NCBI GenBank assembly: GCA_031432545.1
Contig: JAVKGX010000001.1
Coordinates: 434,001 to 498,000 of the forward strand
Source: Armatimonadota bacterium
GTDB taxonomy: Bacteria; Sysuimicrobiota; Sysuimicrobiia; Sysuimicrobiales; Sysuimicrobiaceae
Length of the DNA stretch: 64,000 bases
Direction of reading: 5' to 3'
In this document: positions 27,905-36,551 of the stretch, piece by piece
How positions within the stretch are numbered: position 1 is the first letter of the stretch
Layout of the letters: each line of letters starts with the position of its first letter
Notes under the pieces: generated by a model
The model's database searches: none
Told to the model about the DNA's origin: nothing
Seen by the model: only the letters and a program-made list of their open reading frames with translations
Position numbers and translations under genes: made by a program

Positions 27905-29044
27905 TCAGGTCATCGGTACCTGCCGGATGAACCCCGCCTCCAGGCGATCGAGGATGTCCGAGAGCGTGGGGCCGGTGATCGTCAGGCCGTGGTTCTTGAG
28001 CCCGACGACCGCCCGGCCGGGGTCGGGCGCCCGGCGGACGAGTTCGGCGACGGCCTGTGCGAGCTGCAACGTCCCGCACGGGTAGTTGACCGTCGTCGAC
28101 CGTACGCCCTCCATCCACGCGTGCACGTGCACGATCGCATGCACGGAGGGGTGCTCGGCGTAGATCATCCAGTGCTCGATGGCGTCGACGGACACGCGCC
28201 GGGGCTTGACGTGGGGCGGGACGCTGAGGAGGATCACCTGGCGTTGCGGGTCGTAGCCCTTCACGAGCAGGATGTCACGCCCGATGACCCGCATGTTGGC
28301 CTTGTCGACACCGCTGGCGCTCATCCAGAACCGGCCGGTGTCCTTGCGCGTGCTGAGGTTCCCGTAGCTCAGACCGCCGATGCCGTACAGCAGCTCGATG
28401 TGCCTGAGGTCGCGCTCTTCCAGCAGCTCGTGGATGGGGAACGGCGCCGGCAACAGCCCGAGTGCATCCAGCCGTCGTCCGGCGGCGGCGAGTTCGCGCG
28501 TCCGATCGTCCCCCTCCCACAGGTCCTCGGGCAGGTCGGGGTGAAACTCGTTGTCGATCACGAGCTGGCTGGAGGCCAGCGGCTGGAGCTTCTCGTAGAT
28601 CCGCTCGAACCGCTCGTCGCCGCGTCCGCCGTCTATGGGGAAATGCCCCTGCTCAAGCGTGACGAAGTACACGCGCAGCCCTTCGTCGCCGCGCACGAGG
28701 TAGATGCACAGGTTGGCGAGCGAACGCACCAGCAGCGGGTAGGCGGCCCGCAACACGTCTGTCGGTGGTTGGGGGGCCAGGGCGACCGCGACGACGAACG
28801 TCGCCTTGGCCTTGCGGCGGAACGCGCGCGGCCGCTGCGGGTCCACGAAGTGGAACACCAGCCGCCAATCGGCCTCGGGCCCTTCTTCGTAGCGGTGTCC
28901 GTGGCGTTCGAAGACCCTGCGCAATCCGCCGGCGAACTCCGCGAGGATCGGCTCGTCGTACGCGCCGACGAGGCCGAACGTCATCGGCTCCGGCTCCTGC
29001 GCGGGCGGCGCCGGTGTCTGCGGCACGGGCTGGCTTGCGCTCAT
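27905..29044 (-). CDS. Class II aldolase/adducin-domain protein with a long N-terminal extension
   Basis: A 379-residue protein. About 150 N-terminal residues match no domain I recognise and are followed by a class II aldolase/adducin domain. Zinc ligands are seen in IVHVHAW and LKNHGLT, and SYGNLSTR matches the substrate-binding region of fuculose-phosphate-type aldolases. ATG 29044 is chosen because the upstream in-frame sequence is low-complexity and unlike the protein, although no strong ribosome-binding site is present. Probable reaction: retro-aldol cleavage or decarboxylation of a sugar-like compound, acting with the downstream dehydrogenase. Confidence 0.7.
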   Translation of the reverse strand: MSASQPVPQTPAPPAQEPEPMTFGLVGAYDEPILAEFAGGLRRVFERHGHRYEEGPEADWRLVFHFVDPQRPRAFRRKAKATFVVAVALAPQPPTDVLRAAYPLLVRSLANLCIYLVRGDEGLRVYFVTLEQGHFPIDGGRGDERFERIYEKLQPLASSQLVIDNEFHPDLPEDLWEGDDRTRELAAAGRRLDALGLLPAPFPIHELLEERDLRHIELLYGIGGLSYGNLSTRKDTGRFWMSASGVDKANMRVIGRDILLVKGYDPQRQVILLSVPPHVKPRRVSVDAIEHWMIYAEHPSVHAIVHVHAWMEGVRSTTVNYPCGTLQLAQAVAELVRRAPDPGRAVVGLKNHGLTITGPTLSDILDRLEAGFIRQVPMT

Positions 29045-29315
29045 GGGAGCATTTCTTCGCGGGCACCGGGCGGATTCCCTACAGGTCCTCCCCCGGCCGA
29101 CGGTCGGCCCACCGGGTGTTGCGCGCTGGCCCGCGGAGGGATCGGCGCGCTGGTCACCGAAACAGTCCGTAGCGAACGGCGCGGTCGTGCACATCCGCGT
29201 CTTGGGGTCCGACGACGGCGAGGGGTGATGCACCGCCACCGGGATCACCGCTAGAATTGCTGCGTACGGATCGCTTCGCTGGGCCTGGTCCCATCACCAA
29301 CGGAGGTGGAGCAAG
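29045..29315. promoter_or_regulatory. Divergent intergenic region with a -10-like box for the NEW3 gene
   Basis: A 271-bp gap between the leftward aldolase gene and the rightward NEW3 gene. TAGAAT at 29252-29257 is a plausible -10 for the rightward gene and would give a leader of about 50 nt with a GGAGGTGGAG ribosome-binding site. No convincing -35 or leftward promoter was found. Confidence 0.4.
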
Positions 29316-30467
29316 ATGCGACTTCTGGCCACGGCCCTGGCCGTGGGGATGGTGCTCGTGGGTACCGCGGGGGTGGCGGGGGCGCCTGCGTTCCGCGGGC
29401 TGGCGATTTCGACCCCCTATCCGTCGCAGACCGTGCGGGGAGGCGAGCCGGTCGTGATCAACCTGACGGTGCGCAACTTCGGCCTGCCCCCGCAGGTGGT
29501 CAGCCTGCGGATGGCCGCGCTCGCGCCCGGCTGGCGCGCGACGTTTTTGGCTGGAGGTCGGGTGGTCAGCGCGGTGTACGTGCTCCCGGACCAGGAAGCC
29601 TCGGTGACGCTGCGGCTGGATCCCCCCTCGGGGCTGCGCACGGGGACACACACGTTCCGGGTGGTGGCCACCGGCCAGCAGGCGAGCGCGGAGTTGCCGC
29701 TGCGGCTCACGCTGGGTCAGGTGTTGCCGGTGAGGCTCGCGCTGGAGGCCGAACAGCCCGCGGTGCGCGGGCCGGCGACGGCGACGTTCCGCTATCGCGT
29801 CCAGATGCGCAACGAGTCCGACCAGGACCTTCTCGTCCAGTTGAGCGCGCAGGCCCCGCAGCGGTTTCAGGTGACGTTCACGGCGCTGGGCCAGCAGGTC
29901 ACGAGTGTGCCGGTCCGGGCCGGTGAGTCGCGGGACATCGACGTCGAGGTGAGCATGCCACAGGAGACGCCGGCCAACACCTACCACATCGAGGTGCGGG
30001 CATCGGCCGGCGATACGCTGGCCTCGGTACGGCTGGCGGCTGAGGTGACCGGGCGGCCGGACCTGCAGATCACCGCACCGGAGGGCCGGCTGTCCGGGCG
30101 GGCGTACGCCGGCCAGGAGACGCCGCTGAAGATCATCGTGAGGAACAACGGCAGCGCGCCGGTCCGCAACCTGACCCTGACGTCGTCGGCACCGTCGGGA
30201 TGGGACGTGAGGTTCGATCCGGAGAGGATCGACGAGGTCGCGCCGCGCCAGGAGGTGGAGGTCACCGCGCGGATGCGGCCGTCGCCCCGCGCGATCTCCG
30301 GCGACTACATGGTGACGATCACGGCCAGCGGGGGCGAGGCTTCGGCGTCCGCCGACTTCCGCATCACGGTCCTCACCCGGACGGTCTGGGGGATCGTCGG
30401 CGTCGTGCTCATCGCCGCCGCGTTGCTGGTCGTCGGGCAGGCGGTCGCGCGCTATGGGCGGCGGTAA
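29316..30467 (+). CDS. Secreted, membrane-anchored NEW3-type beta-sandwich protein
   Basis: A 383-residue protein. A signal peptide (residues 1-22, ending GVAGA) precedes three tandem beta-sandwich repeats of about 110 residues, each beginning with a P-x-x-x-x-x-x-G-E/Q pattern. This resembles NEW3 / NPCBM-associated domains. A single C-terminal TM helix (about residues 356-377) ends in a basic tail. The topology is an extracytoplasmic domain anchored by its C-terminus. It directly precedes an ABC ATPase and an ABC-2 permease, suggesting an accessory subunit of that exporter. Confidence 0.7.
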   Translation: MRLLATALAVGMVLVGTAGVAGAPAFRGLAISTPYPSQTVRGGEPVVINLTVRNFGLPPQVVSLRMAALAPGWRATFLAGGRVVSAVYVLPDQEASVTLRLDPPSGLRTGTHTFRVVATGQQASAELPLRLTLGQVLPVRLALEAEQPAVRGPATATFRYRVQMRNESDQDLLVQLSAQAPQRFQVTFTALGQQVTSVPVRAGESRDIDVEVSMPQETPANTYHIEVRASAGDTLASVRLAAEVTGRPDLQITAPEGRLSGRAYAGQETPLKIIVRNNGSAPVRNLTLTSSAPSGWDVRFDPERIDEVAPRQEVEVTARMRPSPRAISGDYMVTITASGGEASASADFRITVLTRTVWGIVGVVLIAAALLVVGQAVARYGRR

Positions 30468-30495
30468 CCTTTAGGATCACGGCCCACAGGGACCC

Positions 30496-31452
30496 ATGGA
30501 CATCGCCATCCAGACCGAAGGCCTGACCAAACGCTACGGGGACATCACCGCCGTCGAAGATCTCAACCTGTCGCTGCGGCCCGGCGAGGTCTTCGGGCTG
30601 CTCGGTCCCAACGGATCGGGCAAGACCACGACGATCCTGATGCTGTTGGGTCTCACCGAGCCGACGGCGGGTTCGGCCCGCGTCTTCGGCCACGATCCCC
30701 GCCGCGAGCCTTTGCGCGTGAAGCGGATCGTCGGGTACCTACCGGACTCCGTCGGCTTCTACGACGAGATGACCGCTTGGGAGAACCTGCGCTACACCGC
30801 CACCCTCAACGGACTGTCGTCGGCCGAAGCGGCCGGCCGGATCGACGAGGTGCTCGACCGCATGGGGCTGGCCGACGTCGCCCACCGCAAGGTCGGCACG
30901 TTCTCGCGCGGGATGAAGCAGCGGCTCGGGCTCGCGGACGTGCTGCTGAAACGGCCGCGCGGCGCGATCCTCGACGAACCGACGCTGGGGCTGGATCCCG
31001 AGGCGGCACTGGAGTTTTTGCACATGATCCGCGCGTTGCGCAGCGACGGGATGGTTGTCCTGCTGGCGTCGCACCTGCTGCACCAGGTGCAGGCAGTTTG
31101 CGACCGGGTCGGGCTGTTTCACCAGGGGCGCATGGTCCTCGAGGGCCGCGTGGACGAGCTGGCCGAGCGTGTGCTGGGCGGTTCGTACCGAATCCGAGTC
31201 GAAGCGCGCGGCGACGACCTCGTCCCGGCGCTGTCCTCGATCCCCGACGTGGTGCGCGTCTACCCCGACGGCGACGGTGTGCTGCACGTCGAGGCGCGCT
31301 CGGACTGCCGTCCCGAGATCGCCCGGCGCGTGGTGCACCGCGGCAGCCTGCTCGGGCTCGCGCTGGAGCGGCCGGGGCTGGACGAGGTCTACGCGCGGTA
31401 CTTCGCCCAGCGTCACGAGGCCGCCGGGCACGCGCAGGAGGTCCAGGCGTGA
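30496..31452 (+). CDS. ABC transporter ATP-binding protein (ABC-2 type)
   Basis: A 318-residue ATPase. Walker A is GPNGSGKTT (about residues 37-45), the signature is [10 protein letters not shown], and Walker B is [14 protein letters not shown]. The C-terminal ~90 residues form the regulatory extension common in DrrA/NatA/CcmA-like exporters. It lies between the NEW3 protein and the permease and overlaps the permease start by 4 nt. TAGGAT at 30472-30477 could act as an internal -10. The exported substrate is unknown. Confidence 0.92.
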   Translation: MDIAIQTEGLTKRYGDITAVEDLNLSLRPGEVFGLLGPNGSGKTTTILMLLGLTEPTAGSARVFGHDPRREPLRVKRIVGYLPDSVGFYDEMTAWENLRYTATLNGLSSAEAAGRIDEVLDRMGLADVAHRKVGTFSRGMKQRLGLADVLLKRPRGAILDEPTLGLDPEAALEFLHMIRALRSDGMVVLLASHLLHQVQAVCDRVGLFHQGRMVLEGRVDELAERVLGGSYRIRVEARGDDLVPALSSIPDVVRVYPDGDGVLHVEARSDCRPEIARRVVHRGSLLGLALERPGLDEVYARYFAQRHEAAGHAQEVQA

Positions 31453-32441
31453 CGGTCGACGCCCAACCCGTCTCGCAGGCTGCCCCGGCCAGACGGGAGG
31501 GATCTCCGTGGACCGGCCTGTGGGCGGTCGTCTACAAGGAGATGGCCGACCACCTGTCCAGCGCCCGGATGCAGATCCTCGAGACGTTGATGCTGCTGAC
31601 CGCTGTCGGGACGGTGTACGCCGCCAGCCAGAGCATCCGACAGACGGTGGGCGAAGACCCGTTTTTGTTCTTGCGCCTGTTCACGACCGCGCGCGAACCC
31701 CTGCCGTCGTTCCTCGGGTTCTTGAGCTTTTTGGTTCCCCTGGCCGCCATCGCGATGGGCTTTGACGCGATCAACGGTGAGTACAACCGCCGAACGCTCA
31801 GCCGCGTGCTGTCGCAGCCGATCTACCGCGACGCGCTGCTGCTGGGCAAGTTCTTGGGCGCGCTGTTCACGCTGGGGATCACGCTGGCGGGGCTGTGGTT
31901 GGTCGTGACGGGGATGGGGTTGTTCATCCTGGGTGTCCCGCCGGGCGGGGAGGAGGTGGCCCGCGGGCTGCTGTTCCTGCTGGCCACGCTCGCCTACGCG
32001 GGGGTGTGGCTCGCGCTGGCGATGCTGCTGTCCACCGTGTTCCGGCAGACCGCGACGTCGGCGCTCACCGCGATCGCGGTGTGGATGCTGTTCGCGGTGT
32101 TCTGGGACATGCTCGCCCAGCTGGTGGCCCAGATCGTGCGGCCCGTGGAGTTCGCGGGCACGGCCGACGAACTGGCGCAGGTACAGATCCGCCTGTGGCT
32201 GTCCCGCCTGTCGCCCAACACACTGTACGCCGAGTCGGTGCTGGCGCTGTTGAACCCCGCGGTGCGCGCCCTGGGGCCTGTGCTGATCACGCAACTGGAG
32301 GGCGCGATCCTCGGCACGCCGCTGCCGCTTGTCCAGAGTCTGTTGATCGCCTGGCCGCAGCTGGTGGCGCTGGTCTCCGCGGTGATCCTGCTGTTCGCGG
32401 CCAGCTACGTCGTCTTCCAGCGGCAGGAAGTCCGGGCGTAG
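31449..32441 (+). CDS. ABC-2 family transporter permease
   Basis: A 330-residue integral membrane protein with about six TM helices. After a cytosolic start ([21 protein letters not shown]) it has an extracytoplasmic loop and then the ABC-2 core, including [19 protein letters not shown] (about residue 110), which is typical of NosY-like permeases. It starts at GTG overlapping the ATPase stop. It should form an exporter with the preceding ATPase, with the NEW3 protein as extracytoplasmic partner. Confidence 0.87.
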   Translation: MTVDAQPVSQAAPARREGSPWTGLWAVVYKEMADHLSSARMQILETLMLLTAVGTVYAASQSIRQTVGEDPFLFLRLFTTAREPLPSFLGFLSFLVPLAAIAMGFDAINGEYNRRTLSRVLSQPIYRDALLLGKFLGALFTLGITLAGLWLVVTGMGLFILGVPPGGEEVARGLLFLLATLAYAGVWLALAMLLSTVFRQTATSALTAIAVWMLFAVFWDMLAQLVAQIVRPVEFAGTADELAQVQIRLWLSRLSPNTLYAESVLALLNPAVRALGPVLITQLEGAILGTPLPLVQSLLIAWPQLVALVSAVILLFAASYVVFQRQEVRA

Positions 32442-32810
32442 CTACTCCAGCCACTCCGTCGGGTAGCTGGGCGTGCGCGGCACCACGCAGAGGAACTCGA
32501 CTGGCTCGGTGCCGTGGTTCTCGTACCAGTGCGGGGTCCCGGCAGGGATGAACACCGCGTCACCCGCGGACACCTCGCGCACCTCGCCGCCGATCCCCAG
32601 GCGCATCCGACCGGAGAGGACGTACTGCTCGTGCTCGATCGTCGGATGGCGGTGCTTGGGGATGCGGCCGCCTGGCTGGATCGTGAACTTCCGCGTGACG
32701 AAGTGGGGTGCGTGGTCGTCGGGTCCGATGAGGACCCGCATCACCGCACCGTCGGCCCGCTCCACCGGGCGCGGGGGGACGTCTTTGGCCGGCCGGATCA
32801 CGCCGCTCAC
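32442..32810 (-). CDS. Cupin-domain protein
   Basis: A 122-residue single cupin. Motif 1 (HRHPTIEHEQYVLSG) supplies metal-binding histidines and a glutamate; motif 2 is AGDAVFIPAGTPHWYEN. Cupins of this size are metal-dependent oxygenases, isomerases or small-molecule sensors, and the role here is open. GTG 32810 is preceded at 6 nt by a perfect TATAAT, so the mRNA is probably leaderless. It ends next to the convergent ABC permease gene without overlap. Confidence 0.85.
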   Translation of the reverse strand: MSGVIRPAKDVPPRPVERADGAVMRVLIGPDDHAPHFVTRKFTIQPGGRIPKHRHPTIEHEQYVLSGRMRLGIGGEVREVSAGDAVFIPAGTPHWYENHGTEPVEFLCVVPRTPSYPTEWLE

Positions 32811-32816
32811 ACTTCG

Positions 32817-32822
32817 ATTATA
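32817..32822 (-). promoter_or_regulatory. Consensus -10 (TATAAT) for a leaderless cupin mRNA
   Basis: On the leftward strand TATAAT lies 6 nt before the GTG start of the cupin gene and overlaps the lgt stop codon (TAA). Initiation would fall at the start codon. Confidence 0.6.
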
Positions 32823-33552
32823 GTTGGTGGCGCCCCCTCCACAGGAACCACGCGCCGACGGCGATCAGCGCAAGCGCCGCGATCTGCCCCAGCGCCAGAA
32901 AGCCGACGGTGCGCTCTTCGGAACGCAGCAGGTCCAGCAGGAAGCGGACGACGGACATCCACACGATCGTCTGCCAGAAGATTTGACCGGAAAAGCGGCG
33001 CACGCCCACCCAGTGCTGTACCACGAAGAACAAAACCGCCGACGTCACCATCTCGTACAGCTGCAGCGGGTGGCGCGGTCCGCCGGGCACGCCCGGGAAG
33101 AGCAGACCCCAGGGCAGAGAGGTGGGATCCCCGTACAGTTCGCCGTTCATCAGGTTGCCGAAGCGCACGAAGACATTGGCCGCGGGGATCCACGTCGCGC
33201 ACATGTCCGCCAGCGTCCACGGCGACATCCCACTTTGCCGACCCACCCGCCACAGGTACAGCAGTCCCGCCGCGATCGCTCCGTGCGAGGAGAGGCCGCC
33301 CCGGTCCACGCGGAGGATCTCGAGGGGGTCGGCGACGTATGGCCCGGGATGCGACAGGACGTACCCCAGCCGCGCCCCGACGAACAGCCAGACGATGAGG
33401 GGGACGGCGATGCGGTCGACGAGATCGGATGGGACGCCGAGGCGCGGGCCCATCCGTTGTGACAGCCAGATGCCTGTGAGGATCGACAGCGCCATCATCA
33501 ATCCGTACCAGCGGATGGCGAGCGGCCCGATCTCGACGATCACCGGCTGCAC
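32818..33552 (-). CDS. lgt: Prolipoprotein diacylglyceryl transferase
   Basis: A 244-residue, seven-helix membrane enzyme that attaches diacylglycerol to the lipobox cysteine of prelipoproteins. Signatures: IGPLAIRWYGLM at the N-terminus, a GLSSHGAI histidine/glycine segment, and the RFGNLMNGELYGDPT motif with the catalytic arginine. A longer in-frame start at 33594 is rejected because it would lie on the -35 box of the divergent thrB promoter. The start is either GTG 33552 or GTG 33543. Confidence 0.92.
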   Translation of the reverse strand: MQPVIVEIGPLAIRWYGLMMALSILTGIWLSQRMGPRLGVPSDLVDRIAVPLIVWLFVGARLGYVLSHPGPYVADPLEILRVDRGGLSSHGAIAAGLLYLWRVGRQSGMSPWTLADMCATWIPAANVFVRFGNLMNGELYGDPTSLPWGLLFPGVPGGPRHPLQLYEMVTSAVLFFVVQHWVGVRRFSGQIFWQTIVWMSVVRFLLDLLRSEERTVGFLALGQIAALALIAVGAWFLWRGRHQL

Positions 33553-33587
33553 GGCTCCTATCGTACCGCGCCGCGGCCGTCGTGCGC

Positions 33588-33616
33588 TTGACACGCGGTG
33601 GGGCAGATGCTACGTT
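33588..33616 (+). promoter_or_regulatory. Strong sigma70-type promoter of the thrBC operon
   Basis: Perfect -35 TTGACA (33588-33593), an exact 17-bp spacer, and -10 TACGTT (33611-33616). Predicted transcription start near 33623, shortly before the SAM-I aptamer begins. Confidence 0.85.
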
Positions 33617-33639
33617 CGGTGTCAACAATCGAATAGCGA

Positions 33640-33749
33640 CCTTATCCAGAGTGGGCGAGGGACGGGCCCGACGACCCCCGGCAACCTGCGGCGCCGCGCT
33701 GGCGCGGCAAGGTGCCAACTCCCGCGGAACGCAATTCCGAGAGATAAGG
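33640..33749 (+). ncRNA. SAM-I (S-box) riboswitch aptamer
   Basis: Closing stem P1 is CCTTATC (33640-33646) with GATAAGG (33743-33749). Between them, in order, are the conserved S-box elements: AGAG, GAGGGA, GGCCC, the CCCCCGGCAACC segment of P2, a long GC-rich P3, then AAGGTGCCAACTCC and a GGAA/TTCC P4 hairpin before GAGAGAT. S-box aptamers bind S-adenosylmethionine and turn off downstream genes. Here it precedes homoserine kinase and threonine synthase. Confidence 0.93.
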
Positions 33750-33758
33750 GCGAGGTGG

Positions 33759-33791
33759 AGCCCTCCGAGGAATTGGGGGGCTTTTGTTTTG
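33759..33791 (+). terminator. Intrinsic terminator of the SAM-I riboswitch
   Basis: Stem AGCCCTCC (33759-33766) with GGGGGGCT (33775-33782), containing one G-U pair, an 8-nt loop and the U-rich tail TTTTGTTTT. It lies between the aptamer and the thrB start at 33823, as expected for a transcriptional off-switch. Confidence 0.85.
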
Positions 33792-33822
33792 GGTATGCGC
33801 GACGCGGGTTGGAGGACGGCGG

Positions 33823-34761
33823 GTGAACGACTTCGTGCGCGTGCGGGTTCCTGCGACGGTGGCCAACCTCGGGCCTGGGTTCGACGCCGTAGGTCTAGCG
33901 CTTCGCCTGTACAACACCGTCGAGGTGTCGGCCGCCGACCGTGCGGAGGTCATCGTCATGGGCGAGGGTTCCGAGCAGCTGCCCACCGACGCCACGAACC
34001 TGGTCTACGCGGCCGCGCAGGAGGTCGCGCGCCGGGCCGGACGCCCGGACGTTCGATTCGCCCTGCGGTGCCGCAACGGCATCCCGCTGAGGCGCGGCCT
34101 GGGCAGCAGCGCCGCCGCCCGGATCGCGGGGATCGTGGGCGCCAACCGCCTGCTGGGCGGGCCGCTGGACGTACGCGGGATCGCACAGCTCGCGTGCGAC
34201 CTGGAGGGGCACCCGGACAACGTCATGGCGGCGATCACGGGCGGGCTGGCGGTCGTCGCGCGACGGGCCGAGGGGCTGCGGTGGATCCGGCTGATCCCGG
34301 CCGCGCTCCCCGGGGTGGTCGTCGCGGTCCCCGATCTGCCGGTCGACACGGCACACGCGCGCGCTTGCCTGCCGTCCGCGGTGGCCCTGCCGGACGCGGT
34401 GTTCAACGTGTCCCGCGCCGCGCTGCTCGTCGCCGCGCTGTCGGCTGGGAGGTGGGATCTGCTGGACGTCGCGATGGAGGACCGCATCCACCAGCCGTAT
34501 CGCGCGCATCTCATCCCCGGTCTGGACGAGGTGCTGGAGGCGGCGCGCCAGGCCGGCGCGTTCGGTGCTGCGCTCAGCGGCGCCGGGTCCGCGGTCATCG
34601 GGTTGGCACCGCAGAGCGCAATACGTGCGGTCGGTGACGCGATGGTCGACGTCTTCGTCCGCCACGGGGTGGCGGCCCGCGCCGTCTTCACCGAGATCGA
34701 CCTGGGCGGCACGGCGGTGGAAGCCGACGGCGTCTACCGACCGCTGATCTCCGAAGCTTGA
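33823..34761 (+). CDS. thrB: Homoserine kinase
   Basis: A 312-residue GHMP kinase converting homoserine to O-phosphohomoserine. N-terminal VRVPATVANLGPGFDAVGLAL is the homoserine-kinase signature. The ATP loop is RGLGSSAA (about residues 89-96) and the C-terminal motif is GAALSGAGSAVIGL. GTG 33823 follows GGAGG; earlier in-frame starts lie inside the terminator tail. The gene is controlled by the SAM-I riboswitch just upstream and is followed by thrC after 21 bp. Confidence 0.93.
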   Translation: MNDFVRVRVPATVANLGPGFDAVGLALRLYNTVEVSAADRAEVIVMGEGSEQLPTDATNLVYAAAQEVARRAGRPDVRFALRCRNGIPLRRGLGSSAAARIAGIVGANRLLGGPLDVRGIAQLACDLEGHPDNVMAAITGGLAVVARRAEGLRWIRLIPAALPGVVVAVPDLPVDTAHARACLPSAVALPDAVFNVSRAALLVAALSAGRWDLLDVAMEDRIHQPYRAHLIPGLDEVLEAARQAGAFGAALSGAGSAVIGLAPQSAIRAVGDAMVDVFVRHGVAARAVFTEIDLGGTAVEADGVYRPLISEA

Positions 34762-34782
34762 TCTTTCACCTGGAGGTAGCCG

Positions 34783-36009
34783 ATGGGGAGCGTCACGCAC
34801 CTGCGATGTCGAGCGTGCGGCGCGGGGTACGAAGTGGGTCCGGACTACGTCTGCTCGGAGTGTTTCGGGCCACTGGAGGTCGCCTACGACCCCAGCCGGG
34901 TGGCGCGCGAGGCCACGCGAGAGCGGATTGTGTCGGGCCCTCCGACCCTGTGGCGCTACCGTGCGCTGCTGCCCGCCGAGCCGCCCGACGACGACATCCG
35001 TGTGGGCTTCACGCCGCTGCTGCCGGCGCGCCGGCTCGGGGAACGTCTGGGGTTGCGGGGCCTGTTCATCAAGAACGACACCATCAACCCGACCTGGTCG
35101 TTCAAAGACCGCGTCGTCGCGCTCGCGGTGGCCGCCGCACGCCGTTTCGGTTTCGGCGTCCTGGCCTGCGCGTCCACGGGCAACCTGGCCAACGCCGTGG
35201 CCGCGCACGCGGCGCGGGCCGGTCTGCGTGCCGTGGTCTTCGTTCCGCAGGGATTGGAGGCGGGCAAGGTGGCGGCCAGCGCGGCGTACGGCGCGACGAT
35301 CGTCGAGGTGGAGGGGACCTACGACGACGTCAACCGCCTGTGCACCGAGATCGCGGGAGAGCATCCGTGGGCGTTCGCCAACGTCAACGTCCGCCCGTTC
35401 TACTCCGAGGGGTGCAAGACGCTGGCGTTCGAGGTGGTCGAGCAACTGGGTTGGCGCCTGCCGGATCACGTCGTCGTCCCCGTGGCCTCCGGCAACCTGC
35501 TGGTGAAGACGGAGAAGGCATTCGGCGAGTGGATCCGCCTTGGCCTCGTCGAGGGGGCGATGCCGCACCTGCATGGTGCCCAGGCGGCCGGGTGCGCGCC
35601 GGTGGCGACGGCGTTTCGCCAGGGCGCAGAACACGTCCGGCCCGTGCGGCCCAACACGATCGCGAAGTCGCTGGCGATCGGCAATCCCGCCGACGGGGCA
35701 TACGCCCTGCAGGCCGTTCGCCGCACCGGGGGCGTCGTCGAGTCGGTCACCGACGAGGAGATCGTAGGAGGCATCCGGCTGCTCGCCGAGACGGAGGGGA
35801 TCTTCGCCGAGACGGCGGGCGGGGTGACCGTGGCCGTTGTGAAGAGGCTCGCGGAGTCCGGGGTGTTCGCGCCGGACGACACAGTGGTCGCATTCGTCAC
35901 CGGAGGCGGGCTGAAGACGGTGGACGCGGTCGCCTCGGGGTTGCCGCCGACAATCCGCGTCCGCGCGTCGCTACGCGAGTTCGAACGGCAGGTGCTGGCG
36001 GCCGTCTGA
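34783..36009 (+). CDS. thrC: Threonine synthase
   Basis: A 408-residue PLP enzyme of fold type II acting on O-phosphohomoserine. An N-terminal zinc ribbon (Cys9, Cys12, Cys24, Cys27) precedes the catalytic domain. The PLP lysine is in TWSFKDR (Lys108), the phosphate-binding loop is STGNLANA, and a VTGGGLKT turn occurs near the end. The start follows GGAGGT. Residue patterns fit threonine synthase, but related enzymes can use phosphohomoserine for homocysteine formation, which matters given the SAM control. Confidence 0.88.
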   Translation: MGSVTHLRCRACGAGYEVGPDYVCSECFGPLEVAYDPSRVAREATRERIVSGPPTLWRYRALLPAEPPDDDIRVGFTPLLPARRLGERLGLRGLFIKNDTINPTWSFKDRVVALAVAAARRFGFGVLACASTGNLANAVAAHAARAGLRAVVFVPQGLEAGKVAASAAYGATIVEVEGTYDDVNRLCTEIAGEHPWAFANVNVRPFYSEGCKTLAFEVVEQLGWRLPDHVVVPVASGNLLVKTEKAFGEWIRLGLVEGAMPHLHGAQAAGCAPVATAFRQGAEHVRPVRPNTIAKSLAIGNPADGAYALQAVRRTGGVVESVTDEEIVGGIRLLAETEGIFAETAGGVTVAVVKRLAESGVFAPDDTVVAFVTGGGLKTVDAVASGLPPTIRVRASLREFERQVLAAV

Positions 36010-36092
36010 GACGACAGGGAAAGGAAAGCGAACCGAGAAGACACAGCCGGAGGGCGTGCGGGCCGTCCCACGCTGCGGGCAGGGGGTGTCGC

Positions 36093-36551
36093 GTGAGCCT
36101 GGTGATCGAACCGGCCAAACCCCACGACGAACCGGAGATCCAGCGCCTGATCAGGTCGGTGCTGGCGGAGTTCGGGCTGCCGTACGACACGGCCACCGCG
36201 GCCGAGCTCACCGGCATCGAGGAGCAGTACCGGCCGCCGCGGTCGGTCTTCTTCGTCGCCCGCATGGACGGTCGGATCATCGGAACCACCGGCGTGAAGG
36301 AGGCCGGCGAGGGCAAGGCGATCCTCAAGCACCAGTACGTGCACGCGGACTACCGGCGCAAGGGCATCGGCGCCAAGCTGCTGGACGCTGCGCTCGTCTA
36401 CTGCCGCGTTCTCGGTTACCGGGAAGTCGAACTCGACACCGCGGCGTGGATGCAGCAGGCCCAGCGCCTGTATCGGTCGCGCGGGTTCCGGGAGACCGGC
36501 CGCGACGAGTCGGGCGTCCACTTCCGCCTCGCTCTGGCCCGGTCGCCGTGA
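36093..36551 (+). CDS. GNAT-family N-acetyltransferase
   Basis: A 152-residue acetyltransferase. It has the GNAT core with the acetyl-CoA loop in VHADYRRKGIGAKLL (about residues 84-98), followed by YREVELDTAAWMQQAQRLYRSRGF, typical of the small Rv/YjaB-like group. The substrate is unknown. GTG 36093 is chosen for its AGGGGG site. An 83-bp purine-rich gap separates it from thrC, so it may lie on the same transcript. Its stop overlaps the glycosylase GTG. Confidence 0.85.
   Translation: MSLVIEPAKPHDEPEIQRLIRSVLAEFGLPYDTATAAELTGIEEQYRPPRSVFFVARMDGRIIGTTGVKEAGEGKAILKHQYVHADYRRKGIGAKLLDAALVYCRVLGYREVELDTAAWMQQAQRLYRSRGFRETGRDESGVHFRLALARSP

Noticed and set aside
33553-33594. Longer N-terminus for Lgt
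   Set aside because: It would begin on the -35 box of the divergent thr promoter, and the extra residues do not resemble Lgt.
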